A stretch of DNA of 64,000 nucleotides from Ruminococcus sp. (GTDB lineage Bacteria; Bacillota; Clostridia; Oscillospirales; Acutalibacteraceae), in NCBI GenBank assembly GCA_004558485.1, contig SFCS01000003.1:1-64000 (forward strand), given 5' to 3'. The first letter of the stretch is position 1; each line of letters begins with the position of its first letter. Made by a program: the position numbers and the translations under genes. The notes beneath the pieces are model-generated. The model did not search any database. It had not been told where the DNA came from and saw only the letters and a list, made by a program, of their open reading frames with translations. Positions 7,837 through 15,273 of the stretch are shown here, piece by piece.

Positions 7837-8904
7837 TTATGCCTCCTTTCCCTGTGCCTGCAGTTTTGCGGCACGGTCGGCGGCGTGCAGTGCGTCCACG
7901 ATCTCGGAAAGATCGCCGTCGAGAATACTGTCAATGCGATAGAGCGTCAGACCGATGCGATGATCGGTCACCCGCCCCTGCGGGAAGTTATAGGTGCGGA
8001 TGCGCTCGCTGCGGTCGCCTGTGCCCACCTGTGCCTTGCGGTCGGCGGCATAGGCGGCGTCCCTTGCGGTCTTTTCCCGCTCAAAAAGGCGGGCGCGCAG
8101 CACCCGCAGCGCCTTGTCCTTATTTTTGAACTGGCTGCGTTCGTCCTGACATTCCACCACCATGCCCGTCGGCAGGTGGGTGATGCGGATGGCGGAGTCG
8201 GTCTTGTTGATATGCTGTCCGCCCGCGCCGCTCGCACGGTAGGTGTCGATCTTTAAGTCCTGCGGACGGATCTCGACCTCCACCTCGTCCATCTGCGGCA
8301 GCACCGCCACGGTGACGGTGGAGGTGTGAATTCTGCCGCCGGTCTCCGTCTCCGGCACGCGCTGCACACGGTGCACGCCGCTTTCAAATTTGAAGCGGCT
8401 GTATGCCCCCTGTCCGCTGACGGAGAAGCAGACCTCCTTGCAGCCGCCGAGCTCGGTGGCGTTTTCGCCCATCTTCTCGGTCGAAAAGCCGCATTTCTCC
8501 GCAAACATGCTGTACATGCGGAAAAGCGACGCGGCAAACAGCGCCGACTCCTCACCGCCCGCACCTGCGCGGATCTCGACGATGATGTCCTTGTCGTCCA
8601 TCGGGTCGCGCGGCAGCATCAGCTCTTTTATCGTTTGTGTCAGACGGTCCATGTCCTTTTTCGCCGCCTCCAGCTCCTCGGCGGCAAGGGCGGAAAGCTC
8701 GGGGTCGCCGAGAAGCGCCGTTGCGTCTGCGGCTTTTTCCTTTGCCCTTTGCAGGGCAGCAGCCGCGTCGGAGAGGGGCTTTATCTCGTTTGCGTCCCTG
8801 AGCGTTTTTTGATACAGCGCGGGATCCGCCAAAACGGCGGGATCGCACAGACGCTGCGTCAGCTCCTCAAAGCGGCTTTGCAGCGCCGAAAGATCTTCGG
8901 TCAT
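7837..8904 (-). CDS. prfA: Peptide chain release factor 1
   Basis: A 355-residue class I release factor, full length for RF1, that recognises UAA and UAG. The GAGGQHINKTDSA segment near residue 225 carries the universally conserved GGQ that triggers peptidyl-tRNA hydrolysis. The preceding GVHRVQRVPETETGGRIHTST block is the RF1-type codon-recognition neighbourhood. The N-terminal coiled region and the KNKDKALRVLRARL helix are also as expected. The ATG follows AGAAAGGAG. prmC, the usual partner that methylates the GGQ glutamine, is not next to it; sua5 follows instead. Confidence 0.96.
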   Translation of the reverse strand: MTEDLSALQSRFEELTQRLCDPAVLADPALYQKTLRDANEIKPLSDAAAALQRAKEKAADATALLGDPELSALAAEELEAAKKDMDRLTQTIKELMLPRDPMDDKDIIVEIRAGAGGEESALFAASLFRMYSMFAEKCGFSTEKMGENATELGGCKEVCFSVSGQGAYSRFKFESGVHRVQRVPETETGGRIHTSTVTVAVLPQMDEVEVEIRPQDLKIDTYRASGAGGQHINKTDSAIRITHLPTGMVVECQDERSQFKNKDKALRVLRARLFEREKTARDAAYAADRKAQVGTGDRSERIRTYNFPQGRVTDHRIGLTLYRIDSILDGDLSEIVDALHAADRAAKLQAQGKEA

Positions 8905-8944
8905 GAGAAATTTCTCCTTTCTGTTTTGTGAAAACAGAAAGAGG

Positions 8945-9121
8945 CTAGCGGTGAACCGCTTTGATGTGTTTTTCGATCTTCAGGCGCGGAGCGAGGAATT
9001 CCCGCCCGCAGCCGACGCAGCGCAGGCGGAAATCCATGCCGATGCGCAGCACCTCAAAGGTGTGGTTGCCGCAGGGATGCGGCTTGCGCATTTCCAGACG
9101 GTCGCCCACTTGTATATCCAA
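8945..9121 (-). CDS. DUF951 family small protein, TTG start
   Basis: A 58-residue protein of the DUF951 (YyzM-like) family: it opens MDIQVGDRLEM, continues RKPHPCGNHTFEVLRIG, and has a second cysteine pair in RCVGCGREF, so a small zinc-bound fold is plausible. It starts at a TTG (9121) with GGAAAGGAGG eight bases upstream, which explains why start-codon searches for ATG miss it. It is the first gene of the minus-strand operon continuing with prfA, 40 bases downstream. Function of the family is not established. Confidence 0.88.
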   Translation of the reverse strand: MDIQVGDRLEMRKPHPCGNHTFEVLRIGMDFRLRCVGCGREFLAPRLKIEKHIKAVHR

Positions 9122-9152
9122 AGGCGGTTCCCTCCTTTCCGTAATTTATAAC

Positions 9153-9181
9153 AGTATAGCATTTTTGGGGACATTCTGCAA
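9153..9181 (-). promoter_or_regulatory. Promoter of the DUF951-prfA-ispF operon
   Basis: TTGCAG (9176-9181) and TATACT (9153-9158) on the minus strand with a 17-base spacer, and a TGC immediately before the -10 (extended -10). It is back-to-back with the promoter of the BMP lipoprotein gene. Confidence 0.75.
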
Positions 9182-9199
9182 TCCCTTTGCAAAAAAAGG

Positions 9200-9228
9200 T
9201 TGCCAACTTGCGGCGGCTTTGGTAAAAT
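9200..9228 (+). promoter_or_regulatory. Promoter of the BMP-family lipoprotein gene
   Basis: TTGCCA (9200-9205), 17-base spacer, TAAAAT (9223-9228). The expected transcription start, near 9235, falls at the beginning of the TAGA tandem repeat, so the repeat forms most of the mRNA leader. Confidence 0.75.
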
Positions 9229-9235
9229 CTTTCTA

Positions 9236-9263
9236 TAGATAGATAGATAGATAGATAGATAGA
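9236..9263 (+). repeat. Tetranucleotide microsatellite (TAGA)7 in a leader
   Basis: Seven perfect TAGA copies, followed four bases later by the GGGAGG ribosome site of the gene starting at 9280. Such repeats change copy number by slipped-strand replication, which here would alter the leader length but not the reading frame. Confidence 0.9.
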
Positions 9264-9279
9264 GATGGGAGGCTGTGCC

Positions 9280-10437
9280 ATGAAACGGATACTGTGTGCG
9301 GTGCTTGCCCTTTTTCTGCTGCTTGCGGCGGGATGCGGGGAGGCCGTGCCGGAGGAGATAAACAAGGAGACCCTCAAGGTCGGCGTCATCTGCCTTGCTC
9401 CGCGCAGTCAGAAAAACGGCGACGGCGTCGCCTTCGGCAAACAGGCGATCGCCGCCTGCAAGGGTGCGGGACTGAAAACGAGTCAGCTCATCATCAAAAC
9501 GGACATCCCCGCCGCCAACGGCGCATTTGCCGAGGAGGCGGTGCGCGATTGCATCCAGCGCGGGTGCGCGCTTATCATCGGGACGGCAGAGGGATATGCC
9601 GGGACGATGAAAAATCTGGCGGCGGAATACCCGACGGTCACCTTTTTGCAGATGGGTGCTGCGGATGAGACGCTCCAAAACTACCACACCTTCCGCGTGC
9701 GCACCTATCAGGGGGCATACCTTTGTGGTGTTGCCGCCGCGGTGAACAGCAAAAAGGACCGGCTCGGCGTCGTTGCGGGGGGCGCGGAAACGGCGGAGCG
9801 CAAGGCGCAGATAAACGCTTTTGCGCTCGGTGCGCGCGCCGTCAACCCGAAAGCGACCGTTGCGGCGGTCTACACCGGAGCGGAGCAAAATGAAACGGCG
9901 GAGCGTGATGCCGTTCTCACGCTGGCAAAGGCGGACTGTGACACGCTGCTGCAGCTGGCATACGGCGGCACGGTCGCCGCCGCGGCAAAGGAGCTGAACA
10001 TGAAGGTGTGCAGCCTCTACACTGTGCCCGCCGATGCGGACGATACGGTGTTTTTCGGCGTGCGCCCCATGCTGCAAAATGTGTTCTCCGACCGTATGCG
10101 CAGCGCTTTGCATAAGGAGACGGCAGTGTATGAAAACACCTATCTCGGCTATGCCGACAAGGCGCTGCAGTCCTTTGAAGGCGGCAATCTCGGCGAGGTG
10201 AACCTGCATGAGCCGATCGCGGCGACGGAAAAGCAATTTCTGTCCGGCTTTGATGTGTTTTCCGGCAGGGCGCTCACCGTTTCCGGCGGAAAATGCGACG
10301 GGACGGCTGCCGATGTGACCGATACGGACGGCAATGTCCGCATCACGGCGGACACGCCGCTCGGTGACGCTGCCGTACAAAGCATGGATTTCTATGTTTC
10401 CGGCGTCGAGGTGCTGTCCTTGGTGTCCGCCGACTAG
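9280..10437 (+). CDS. BMP/PnrA-family substrate-binding lipoprotein
   Basis: A 385-residue lipoprotein: basic start, hydrophobic core, lipobox LLAAGC with the lipidated Cys near residue 19. The rest matches the BMP (basic membrane protein, PnrA-like) periplasmic-binding fold: VGVICLAPRSQKNGDGVAFG, LIIGTAEGYAGTMK, and the typical RTYQGAYLCGVAAA near residue 145. Family members mostly bind purine nucleosides for ABC uptake. The start at 9280 is fixed by GGGAGG seven bases upstream. No BMP-type permease or ATPase adjoins it, but the nucleoside salvage operon at 18161-22450 would use such a substrate. Substrate is inferred, not seen. Confidence 0.85.
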   Translation: MKRILCAVLALFLLLAAGCGEAVPEEINKETLKVGVICLAPRSQKNGDGVAFGKQAIAACKGAGLKTSQLIIKTDIPAANGAFAEEAVRDCIQRGCALIIGTAEGYAGTMKNLAAEYPTVTFLQMGAADETLQNYHTFRVRTYQGAYLCGVAAAVNSKKDRLGVVAGGAETAERKAQINAFALGARAVNPKATVAAVYTGAEQNETAERDAVLTLAKADCDTLLQLAYGGTVAAAAKELNMKVCSLYTVPADADDTVFFGVRPMLQNVFSDRMRSALHKETAVYENTYLGYADKALQSFEGGNLGEVNLHEPIAATEKQFLSGFDVFSGRALTVSGGKCDGTAADVTDTDGNVRITADTPLGDAAVQSMDFYVSGVEVLSLVSAD

Positions 10438-10474
10438 CATTTTTCACAGAAAGAAAAAACCGCATTTTTCCAAA

Positions 10475-10520
10475 ACCGCCGCCCGTTCTGCAGATGCTTG
10501 ACGGGCGGTGTTGATTTTTT
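10475..10520 (+). terminator. Terminator of the BMP lipoprotein gene
   Basis: CCGCCCGT and ACGGGCGG pair (extendable to 10 pairs with one G-U) around a 14-base loop, followed by TTGATTTTTT. Confidence 0.8.
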
Positions 10521-10570
10521 ACGAAAAAACATATGTTTTGTGAAGAGTTCACGAACTTTTCCGCATTGCA

Positions 10571-10598
10571 TTGCGTTTTCCGAAAAAAAGTGTATAAT
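10571..10598 (+). promoter_or_regulatory. Promoter of the M23 endopeptidase gene
   Basis: TTGCGT (10571-10576) and a consensus TATAAT (10593-10598) with a 16-base spacer. A 12-base palindrome AGTTCACGAACT lies just upstream, around 10547-10558. Confidence 0.75.
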
Positions 10599-10604
10599 GG
10601 TAGG

Positions 10605-10630
10605 AAAAGGTTACAGGTTTGTAACCTTTT
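10605..10630 (+). promoter_or_regulatory. Perfect inverted repeat at the transcription start
   Basis: Two 11-base arms, AAAAGGTTACA and TGTAACCTTTT, around GGTT. The first base lies seven bases after the -10, so the repeat either is an operator over the start site or folds as the first structure of the mRNA. Confidence 0.7.
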
Positions 10631-10664
10631 CAAAGATAGCTTTGTACAGAAAGGAGACTCCCGT

Positions 10665-12365
10665 ATGGCGAAAAAGCAAAGGGACGAAAAGCGCCCGTGC
10701 AGCAGCTTGTACAGCTGGTACTATGCGTTCGGCATGTATGTGCTGGTGCGTCTTGCCCGCTTTCTGCGGTATCTGCGGCGGGAGCTGCGCCCGATGTACA
10801 TTTGGATACGCAACGGCTTCGGCCGCACGGTCGGCGCGTGGCTGCATGTGATCGGCGGGAAGTTTTCCGTGCTGTTCTCTGCGCTGCGCGGCGTGTTTGT
10901 CGGACGCGAGACCTCTTTTCGGCGGCATCCGCTGGCGGCGCTTTCCGAGATTTTCTCCCGCTTTGCGGGCGTGGTGCGCGGCAATCCGCGCGTTTTCGGA
11001 CGCATTGCCGCCGTCGGCGCGCCGCTGTTGGCAGCGGTGGCGCTGGCGGTCACGCTGTCCTATTGGACCTCCGCCACCTTCGGTATCGAGGTGGAATATG
11101 ACGGGACGCAACTCGGCTGCATTTCCGACGAAACGACCTATCATCAGGCGGCGGAGCTTGCGCGCTCCCGTGTGTATGACGAAAACGGCACCTTCACCAT
11201 CAGCGACACGCCGAAAATGTCGGTGACGCTGGTGCATGCCGCACCGATGCTGGACAGCGGCGAGCTGTGCGATGAAATTCTGCGCACCAAGGGCGACGCG
11301 ATCGCGGAGGCGACGGGACTCTACGTGGACGGCAGCTTTGTTGCCTCGATGGAGTCGGCGGCGGAGCTGGCGACGGTGCTCGACGGCATCAAGAAGACCT
11401 ATTGCACCGGCGACGAAAAGGAACGCGCGGAGTTCATCCAGACCGTGGAGCAGGTGGACGGGCTTTTCCTGTCCGACTCGGTCGTGTCGGCGGCGCAGAT
11501 GCAGGAAAAGCTGATGGCGCAGGCAGTCGTGAAAAAGGAATACACCGTGCAGTCCGGCGACACGCTCGGCGGCATTGCGCGAAGCCTCGACATGACGCTG
11601 TCCGAGCTGCGCGCCATGAACCCTTCCCTGAAGGGCGACACCATCTATCAGGGGCAAAGCCTGACCGTGCAGCGGCCGCAGCCTTTCTTGCGCGTCAAAG
11701 TGGTGCGCACCGTGCAGTATACGGAGGAAATTCCGTTCTCCACCGAAAAGGTGAAAAACGATCAAAAGCCCGTCACCTATGAAAAGGTCAAGACGGCGGG
11801 CGTCAAGGGCAGTCAGACGGTGACGGCGGAGATTACCTTCATCGACGGTGTGGAGCAAAACCGCAACATTCTTGCGATCGATGTGACCAAGAATGCGGTC
11901 AACAAGGTGGTCGAGGTCGGCACACAGAAGGTGACGGTCGGCCATACGGAAATTGTCATCGGCGACGGCGTTTCGACGGGCGTCCTGCTGTGGCCGGTGC
12001 CCATTTGCCGCAACATGTCCCGCGGCTATGGCAGAGGACACTACGCACTCGATATCTGCAACGGCCCTGTCACGGTGCGCGGCAAGCCGTTCCTGGCGGC
12101 GGACGGCGGAACGGTCATTTCCGCTTCCAAAGGGTGGAACGGCGGCTATGGCAACATGATCCGCATCCGTCACAGCAACGGCCTTGAGACGGTGTATGCA
12201 CACTGTCAGTCGCTGAGCGTCGTGACCGGTCAGAAGGTCACGCGCGGTCAGGTCATCGGTATTATCGGCAGCTCCGGCAGAAGCTCCGGTCCGCATCTGC
12301 ACTTTGAGGTGTGGAAAAACGGCAAGCGTGTCAATCCGCTGAGCTATGTAAACCCGTATAATTAA
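10665..12365 (+). CDS. LysM-G5-M23 peptidoglycan endopeptidase
   Basis: A 566-residue cell-wall enzyme. Residues ~1-100 are basic and cytoplasmic, one membrane segment follows (~105-128), and the rest faces outward. A LysM domain (EYTVQSGDTLGGIA to SLTV, ~290-335) binds glycan. A G5 domain (~340-425) follows, and residues ~440-566 are an M23 metallo-endopeptidase with zinc ligands in GHYALDIC and HLHFEVW plus the middle His of VYAHCQSL. It should cut peptide cross-links in peptidoglycan. The start at 10665 has AAGGAG upstream. The domain order is like the Clostridial SpoIIQ/MepM-type hydrolases; sporulation or growth role is undecided. Confidence 0.92.
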   Translation: MAKKQRDEKRPCSSLYSWYYAFGMYVLVRLARFLRYLRRELRPMYIWIRNGFGRTVGAWLHVIGGKFSVLFSALRGVFVGRETSFRRHPLAALSEIFSRFAGVVRGNPRVFGRIAAVGAPLLAAVALAVTLSYWTSATFGIEVEYDGTQLGCISDETTYHQAAELARSRVYDENGTFTISDTPKMSVTLVHAAPMLDSGELCDEILRTKGDAIAEATGLYVDGSFVASMESAAELATVLDGIKKTYCTGDEKERAEFIQTVEQVDGLFLSDSVVSAAQMQEKLMAQAVVKKEYTVQSGDTLGGIARSLDMTLSELRAMNPSLKGDTIYQGQSLTVQRPQPFLRVKVVRTVQYTEEIPFSTEKVKNDQKPVTYEKVKTAGVKGSQTVTAEITFIDGVEQNRNILAIDVTKNAVNKVVEVGTQKVTVGHTEIVIGDGVSTGVLLWPVPICRNMSRGYGRGHYALDICNGPVTVRGKPFLAADGGTVISASKGWNGGYGNMIRIRHSNGLETVYAHCQSLSVVTGQKVTRGQVIGIIGSSGRSSGPHLHFEVWKNGKRVNPLSYVNPYN

Positions 12366-12502
12366 ATAAGAAGGATAAGAAATCCCGCCTTCTCCATTGA
12401 AAAGGCGGGATTTCTTTGTCTTTGCAGCACCACGAAGGAGTCATTTTCGACCGGCGCGGCGTCATATGCCTTGCGCGGCGGCAGTTTTTTCTTTGGGATC
12501 AA
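12362..12502 (-). CDS. Possible small protein coupled to the MBL gene
   Basis: A 46-codon frame begins with a TTG that overlaps the stop of the MBL hydrolase gene as TTGA, the same arrangement as spoIIAB-sigF, and has a natural-looking composition in its first 30 codons (IPKKKLPPRKAYDAAPVEND). Its last third runs through the terminator hairpin at 12378-12420 and into the convergent M23 gene, and no strong ribosome site precedes it. It may be a chance frame. No family recognised. Confidence 0.25.
   Translation of the reverse strand: MIPKKKLPPRKAYDAAPVENDSFVVLQRQRNPAFSMEKAGFLILLI
12378..12420 (+). terminator. Terminator of the M23 endopeptidase gene
   Basis: AAATCCCGCCTT and AAGGCGGGATTT form a 12-pair stem with an eight-base loop, followed by CTTTGTCTTT. 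It may also serve the convergent MBL gene. Confidence 0.85.
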
Positions 12503-13317
12503 AATTCCACGGTCATGCCGTCAAAGGCAGTGAGAAAACCGCAGTTTGCGGCTTCTGTTTCAAATTGCTCGTGAGTGGCGTTGCCGTTGTGGCTGAAATG
12601 GTTGACACAGGCGACGGTCGTCTCGTCGCAAAGCCCCATTTCCGTGAGCCTTGCATAGGTATCGCGGCAGGCGGCAAGACCCATGTGCCCTTCGCGGAAT
12701 TCCACGAGCATGCAGGTGCAGTCGAGCGAAACGCAGTCGAATTTGCGGTCATAGTGCGCGAGAAAGTCCCAGGTTTCCTCCGGGAACCACCCCGTGTCGT
12801 GCGCATACAGCAGCGTTTTGTCGCCCTTTTCAATGATGAAAAAGACGGGATCGGTCGCGGGGTCGTGATCCGCTTTGAGGGGCACGATGCGATAACCCTC
12901 TGCCTCAAAGGGGACAAACGGCGCCATCTCGTGCACCGCGGTGCGGTGTGGGTCGATGACCGTCATTTCGGCGATTTTTTTGCAGCCCGCCGCCGTCGCA
13001 TAAACGGCGAGCGGTTTTTCGTCGATGTCGTGCGCCACATGGGGGTTGCGGCACCAGAAATCGCGCTCATACAGGTGATCGGAGTGGCAATGGGTGATGA
13101 TGAGCGTATGAACGGATGGGAGATCCACGCCGAAGCGCAGCGCATGCATATAGGTGTCGGCGGGGAAGTCGATGAGCAGCGTGTCATCGAGGATCGCCTG
13201 GCTGCGCGTTTTGATCTCCTTGCCCTTTTTCTGCCGCGCCGCCGTGCAGACGGGGCAGTTGCAGAAAAGCGCCGGAATGCCCTCGGCGGCTGCCGTTCCG
13301 AGATATTGTAGCTTCAT
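12499..13317 (-). CDS. MBL-fold metallo-hydrolase, PhnP-like
   Basis: A 272-residue metallo-beta-lactamase-fold protein. The metal motif THCHSDH is near residue 75, and further ligands appear as HDTGW and in the C-terminal NHFSHNG. A cysteine cluster, FCNCPVC, lies at residues ~18-24 right after GTAAAEGIP, as in PhnP (phosphoribosyl cyclic phosphodiesterase), where such cysteines bind an extra zinc. No phn genes are nearby, so a phosphonate role is not supported by context; a cyclic phosphodiester substrate is plausible. AAGGAGG lies seven bases before the ATG. Convergent with the M23 gene. Confidence 0.82.
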   Translation of the reverse strand: MKLQYLGTAAAEGIPALFCNCPVCTAARQKKGKEIKTRSQAILDDTLLIDFPADTYMHALRFGVDLPSVHTLIITHCHSDHLYERDFWCRNPHVAHDIDEKPLAVYATAAGCKKIAEMTVIDPHRTAVHEMAPFVPFEAEGYRIVPLKADHDPATDPVFFIIEKGDKTLLYAHDTGWFPEETWDFLAHYDRKFDCVSLDCTCMLVEFREGHMGLAACRDTYARLTEMGLCDETTVACVNHFSHNGNATHEQFETEAANCGFLTAFDGMTVEF

Positions 13318-13469
13318 CGTGTTGCCTCCTTACAGGATGTCCTCCATTTTTTTCGCAGACGCGGAGATAGATCGCCGTGTCCGTTTTCGGCAGGGAAAAA
13401 TCCTCATAAATATATTTTTATTCTAGCAAACGGACGAAATTTGTCAAGCAAAAACCCGCCGAAAAGGGC

Positions 13470-13497
13470 TTGCAATTTAAGGGATATCTGATATAAA
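13470..13497 (+). promoter_or_regulatory. Promoter of the ABC-exporter/nucleoside salvage operon
   Basis: TTGCAA (13470-13475) and TATAAA (13492-13497) with a 16-base spacer, 28 bases before the first ATG. No clear terminator was seen between here and 22454. Confidence 0.65.
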
Positions 13498-13524
13498 ATA
13501 AAAGGACGGGAGGAAAGAATTTCT

Positions 13525-15273
13525 ATGTGGAAGAAACTGACGAAATGCATCAGAGAATATAAGCGCGCGACCGTTCTTACGCTCGTGTTCATCGTGGGTG
13601 AGGCGGTGGCGGAAACACTCATTCCGTTCATCACGGCGCGCCTTGTCAATCAGATAAAAGCAGGCATGGAGATGCGGCAGCTGCTGCTGATGGGGCTTAT
13701 CCTGGCGGGGCTGGCGGTCGTGTCGCTGTGCTGCGGCGGGGCGGCGGGACTGACCTGCGCCAAGGCATCTGCGGGCTTTGCGAAAAATCTGCGGCATGAC
13801 CTGTTTCACAGCATCGAGGGCTTTGCGTTCGAAAACATCGACCGCTTTTCCCCTGCGTCGCTGGTCACCCGCATGACGACCGATGTCAACAATGTGCAGC
13901 TTGCCTATATGATGATCATCCGCACCGCTGTGCGCTGTCCGCTCATGCTGATCTTTTCGGTCGTCATGGCGTATGTGATGGGCGGGGTTTTGGCGACGGC
14001 GTTTGTCGTGGTTATCCCCGTTTTAACGGTGGGACTTATCCTCATCGGCAAAAGCGCTCTGCCCGCTTTCAACCGCGTGTTCAAAAAATATGACCGTCTC
14101 AACGAGTCGATCGAGGAAAATGTCCGCGGCATGCGGGTGGTGAAGGGCTTTGCCCGTGAGCCGTATGAGAAAAAGAAGTTCGGCGCTGCCGCCATGGACA
14201 TCTGCAAGGACTTCACCCGTGCGGAGCGCATCGTGGCGCTCGACACGCCGCTCATGCAGATCTGCCTCTATTTCAACATGATTTTCGTTCTGGTCGTCGG
14301 CTCACGCATGGCGATCACGGGCGGCGGGCAGACGGTGGATGTCGGACAGATCTCCGCCATGCTGACCTACGGCTTCCAAATCCTCATGTCGCTCATGATG
14401 CTGGCGATGGTGTATGTCATCCTCACCATTTCCGCCGAGTCCATCCGCCGTATCGGCGAGGTGCTGTCCGAGCAGCCGCTTTTGACCGATCCCGACGATC
14501 CGATTGCGACGGTGGAAAACGGCAGCGTGGATTTTGACGGCGTTTCGTTCAAATACAGCGGCACGGCGAAAAAATACGCCCTGTCCGACATCGACCTGCA
14601 CATCGCCTCCGGCGAGACGGTCGGCATCATCGGCGGCACGGGCACGGGCAAAACGACGCTTTTACAGCTCATTTTGCGGCTTTATGATGTGACAAAGGGC
14701 TGCGTGCGCGTCGGCGGCGTCGATGTGCGGCAATATGGGTTGGAGCCGCTGCGCAGCGCCGTGGCGATGGTGCTGCAGAAAAATGAGCTTTTCTCCGGCA
14801 CGGTGCGGGAAAATCTGCGCTGGGGCAACCCCGACGCGACAGATGACGAGCTTATCGAGGCGTGCAAGCTGGCGCAGGCGCATGACTTTGTCATGAGCTT
14901 TTCCGACGGCTATGACACTAAGATCGAGCAGGGCGGCACCAATGTGTCCGGCGGGCAAAAGCAGCGCCTTTGCATCGCCAGAGCGCTGCTCAAAAAGCCG
15001 AAGATCCTCATTCTCGACGACTCCACCAGTGCGGTGGATACCAAAACCGACGCCTGTATCCGCGCCGGCTTCAAGAGCTATATTCCGGAGACCACCAAGA
15101 TCATTGTGGCGCAGCGCATCTCCTCAGTACAGGATGCGGACAAGATCGCGGTGATGGACGGCGGGCGCATCGTCGCCGTGGGCGACCATGAGACGCTGCT
15201 GCGGGAGTGCGCCATCTACCGTGAGATCTATGAGCAGCAGACGAGCGGAGGTGAGACGGATGCCGAAGAATAA
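13525..15273 (+). CDS. ABC exporter half-transporter (first of a pair)
   Basis: A 582-residue fusion of a six-helix exporter membrane domain (residues ~15-310) and an ATPase domain (~335-580). The ATPase has Walker A GGTGTGKTT, signature NVSGGQKQR and Walker B ILILDDSTSAVD. The residue after the Walker B Asp is Asp instead of the usual catalytic Glu, so this may be the degenerate site of a heterodimeric exporter. It overlaps the next gene by 14 bases, and the two products very probably form the heterodimer. Similar pairs in Clostridia are often annotated as multidrug or lipid exporters; substrate unknown. Confidence 0.9.
   Translation: MWKKLTKCIREYKRATVLTLVFIVGEAVAETLIPFITARLVNQIKAGMEMRQLLLMGLILAGLAVVSLCCGGAAGLTCAKASAGFAKNLRHDLFHSIEGFAFENIDRFSPASLVTRMTTDVNNVQLAYMMIIRTAVRCPLMLIFSVVMAYVMGGVLATAFVVVIPVLTVGLILIGKSALPAFNRVFKKYDRLNESIEENVRGMRVVKGFAREPYEKKKFGAAAMDICKDFTRAERIVALDTPLMQICLYFNMIFVLVVGSRMAITGGGQTVDVGQISAMLTYGFQILMSLMMLAMVYVILTISAESIRRIGEVLSEQPLLTDPDDPIATVENGSVDFDGVSFKYSGTAKKYALSDIDLHIASGETVGIIGGTGTGKTTLLQLILRLYDVTKGCVRVGGVDVRQYGLEPLRSAVAMVLQKNELFSGTVRENLRWGNPDATDDELIEACKLAQAHDFVMSFSDGYDTKIEQGGTNVSGGQKQRLCIARALLKKPKILILDDSTSAVDTKTDACIRAGFKSYIPETTKIIVAQRISSVQDADKIAVMDGGRIVAVGDHETLLRECAIYREIYEQQTSGGETDAEE

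Noticed and set aside
9236..9263. CRISPR-like or regulatory array
   Set aside because: It is a simple tetranucleotide run without spacers.
8980..10440. A 486-codon minus-strand frame across the BMP gene
   Set aside because: It is antisense to the lipoprotein gene and includes the translated TAGA repeat (LSIYLSIY). The true minus-strand gene at its end is the 58-residue DUF951 protein in another frame.
12499..13317. Phosphonate (C-P lyase) pathway from the PhnP-like protein
   Set aside because: No phnG-M genes occur in the window; the PhnP-like fold alone does not establish phosphonate use.
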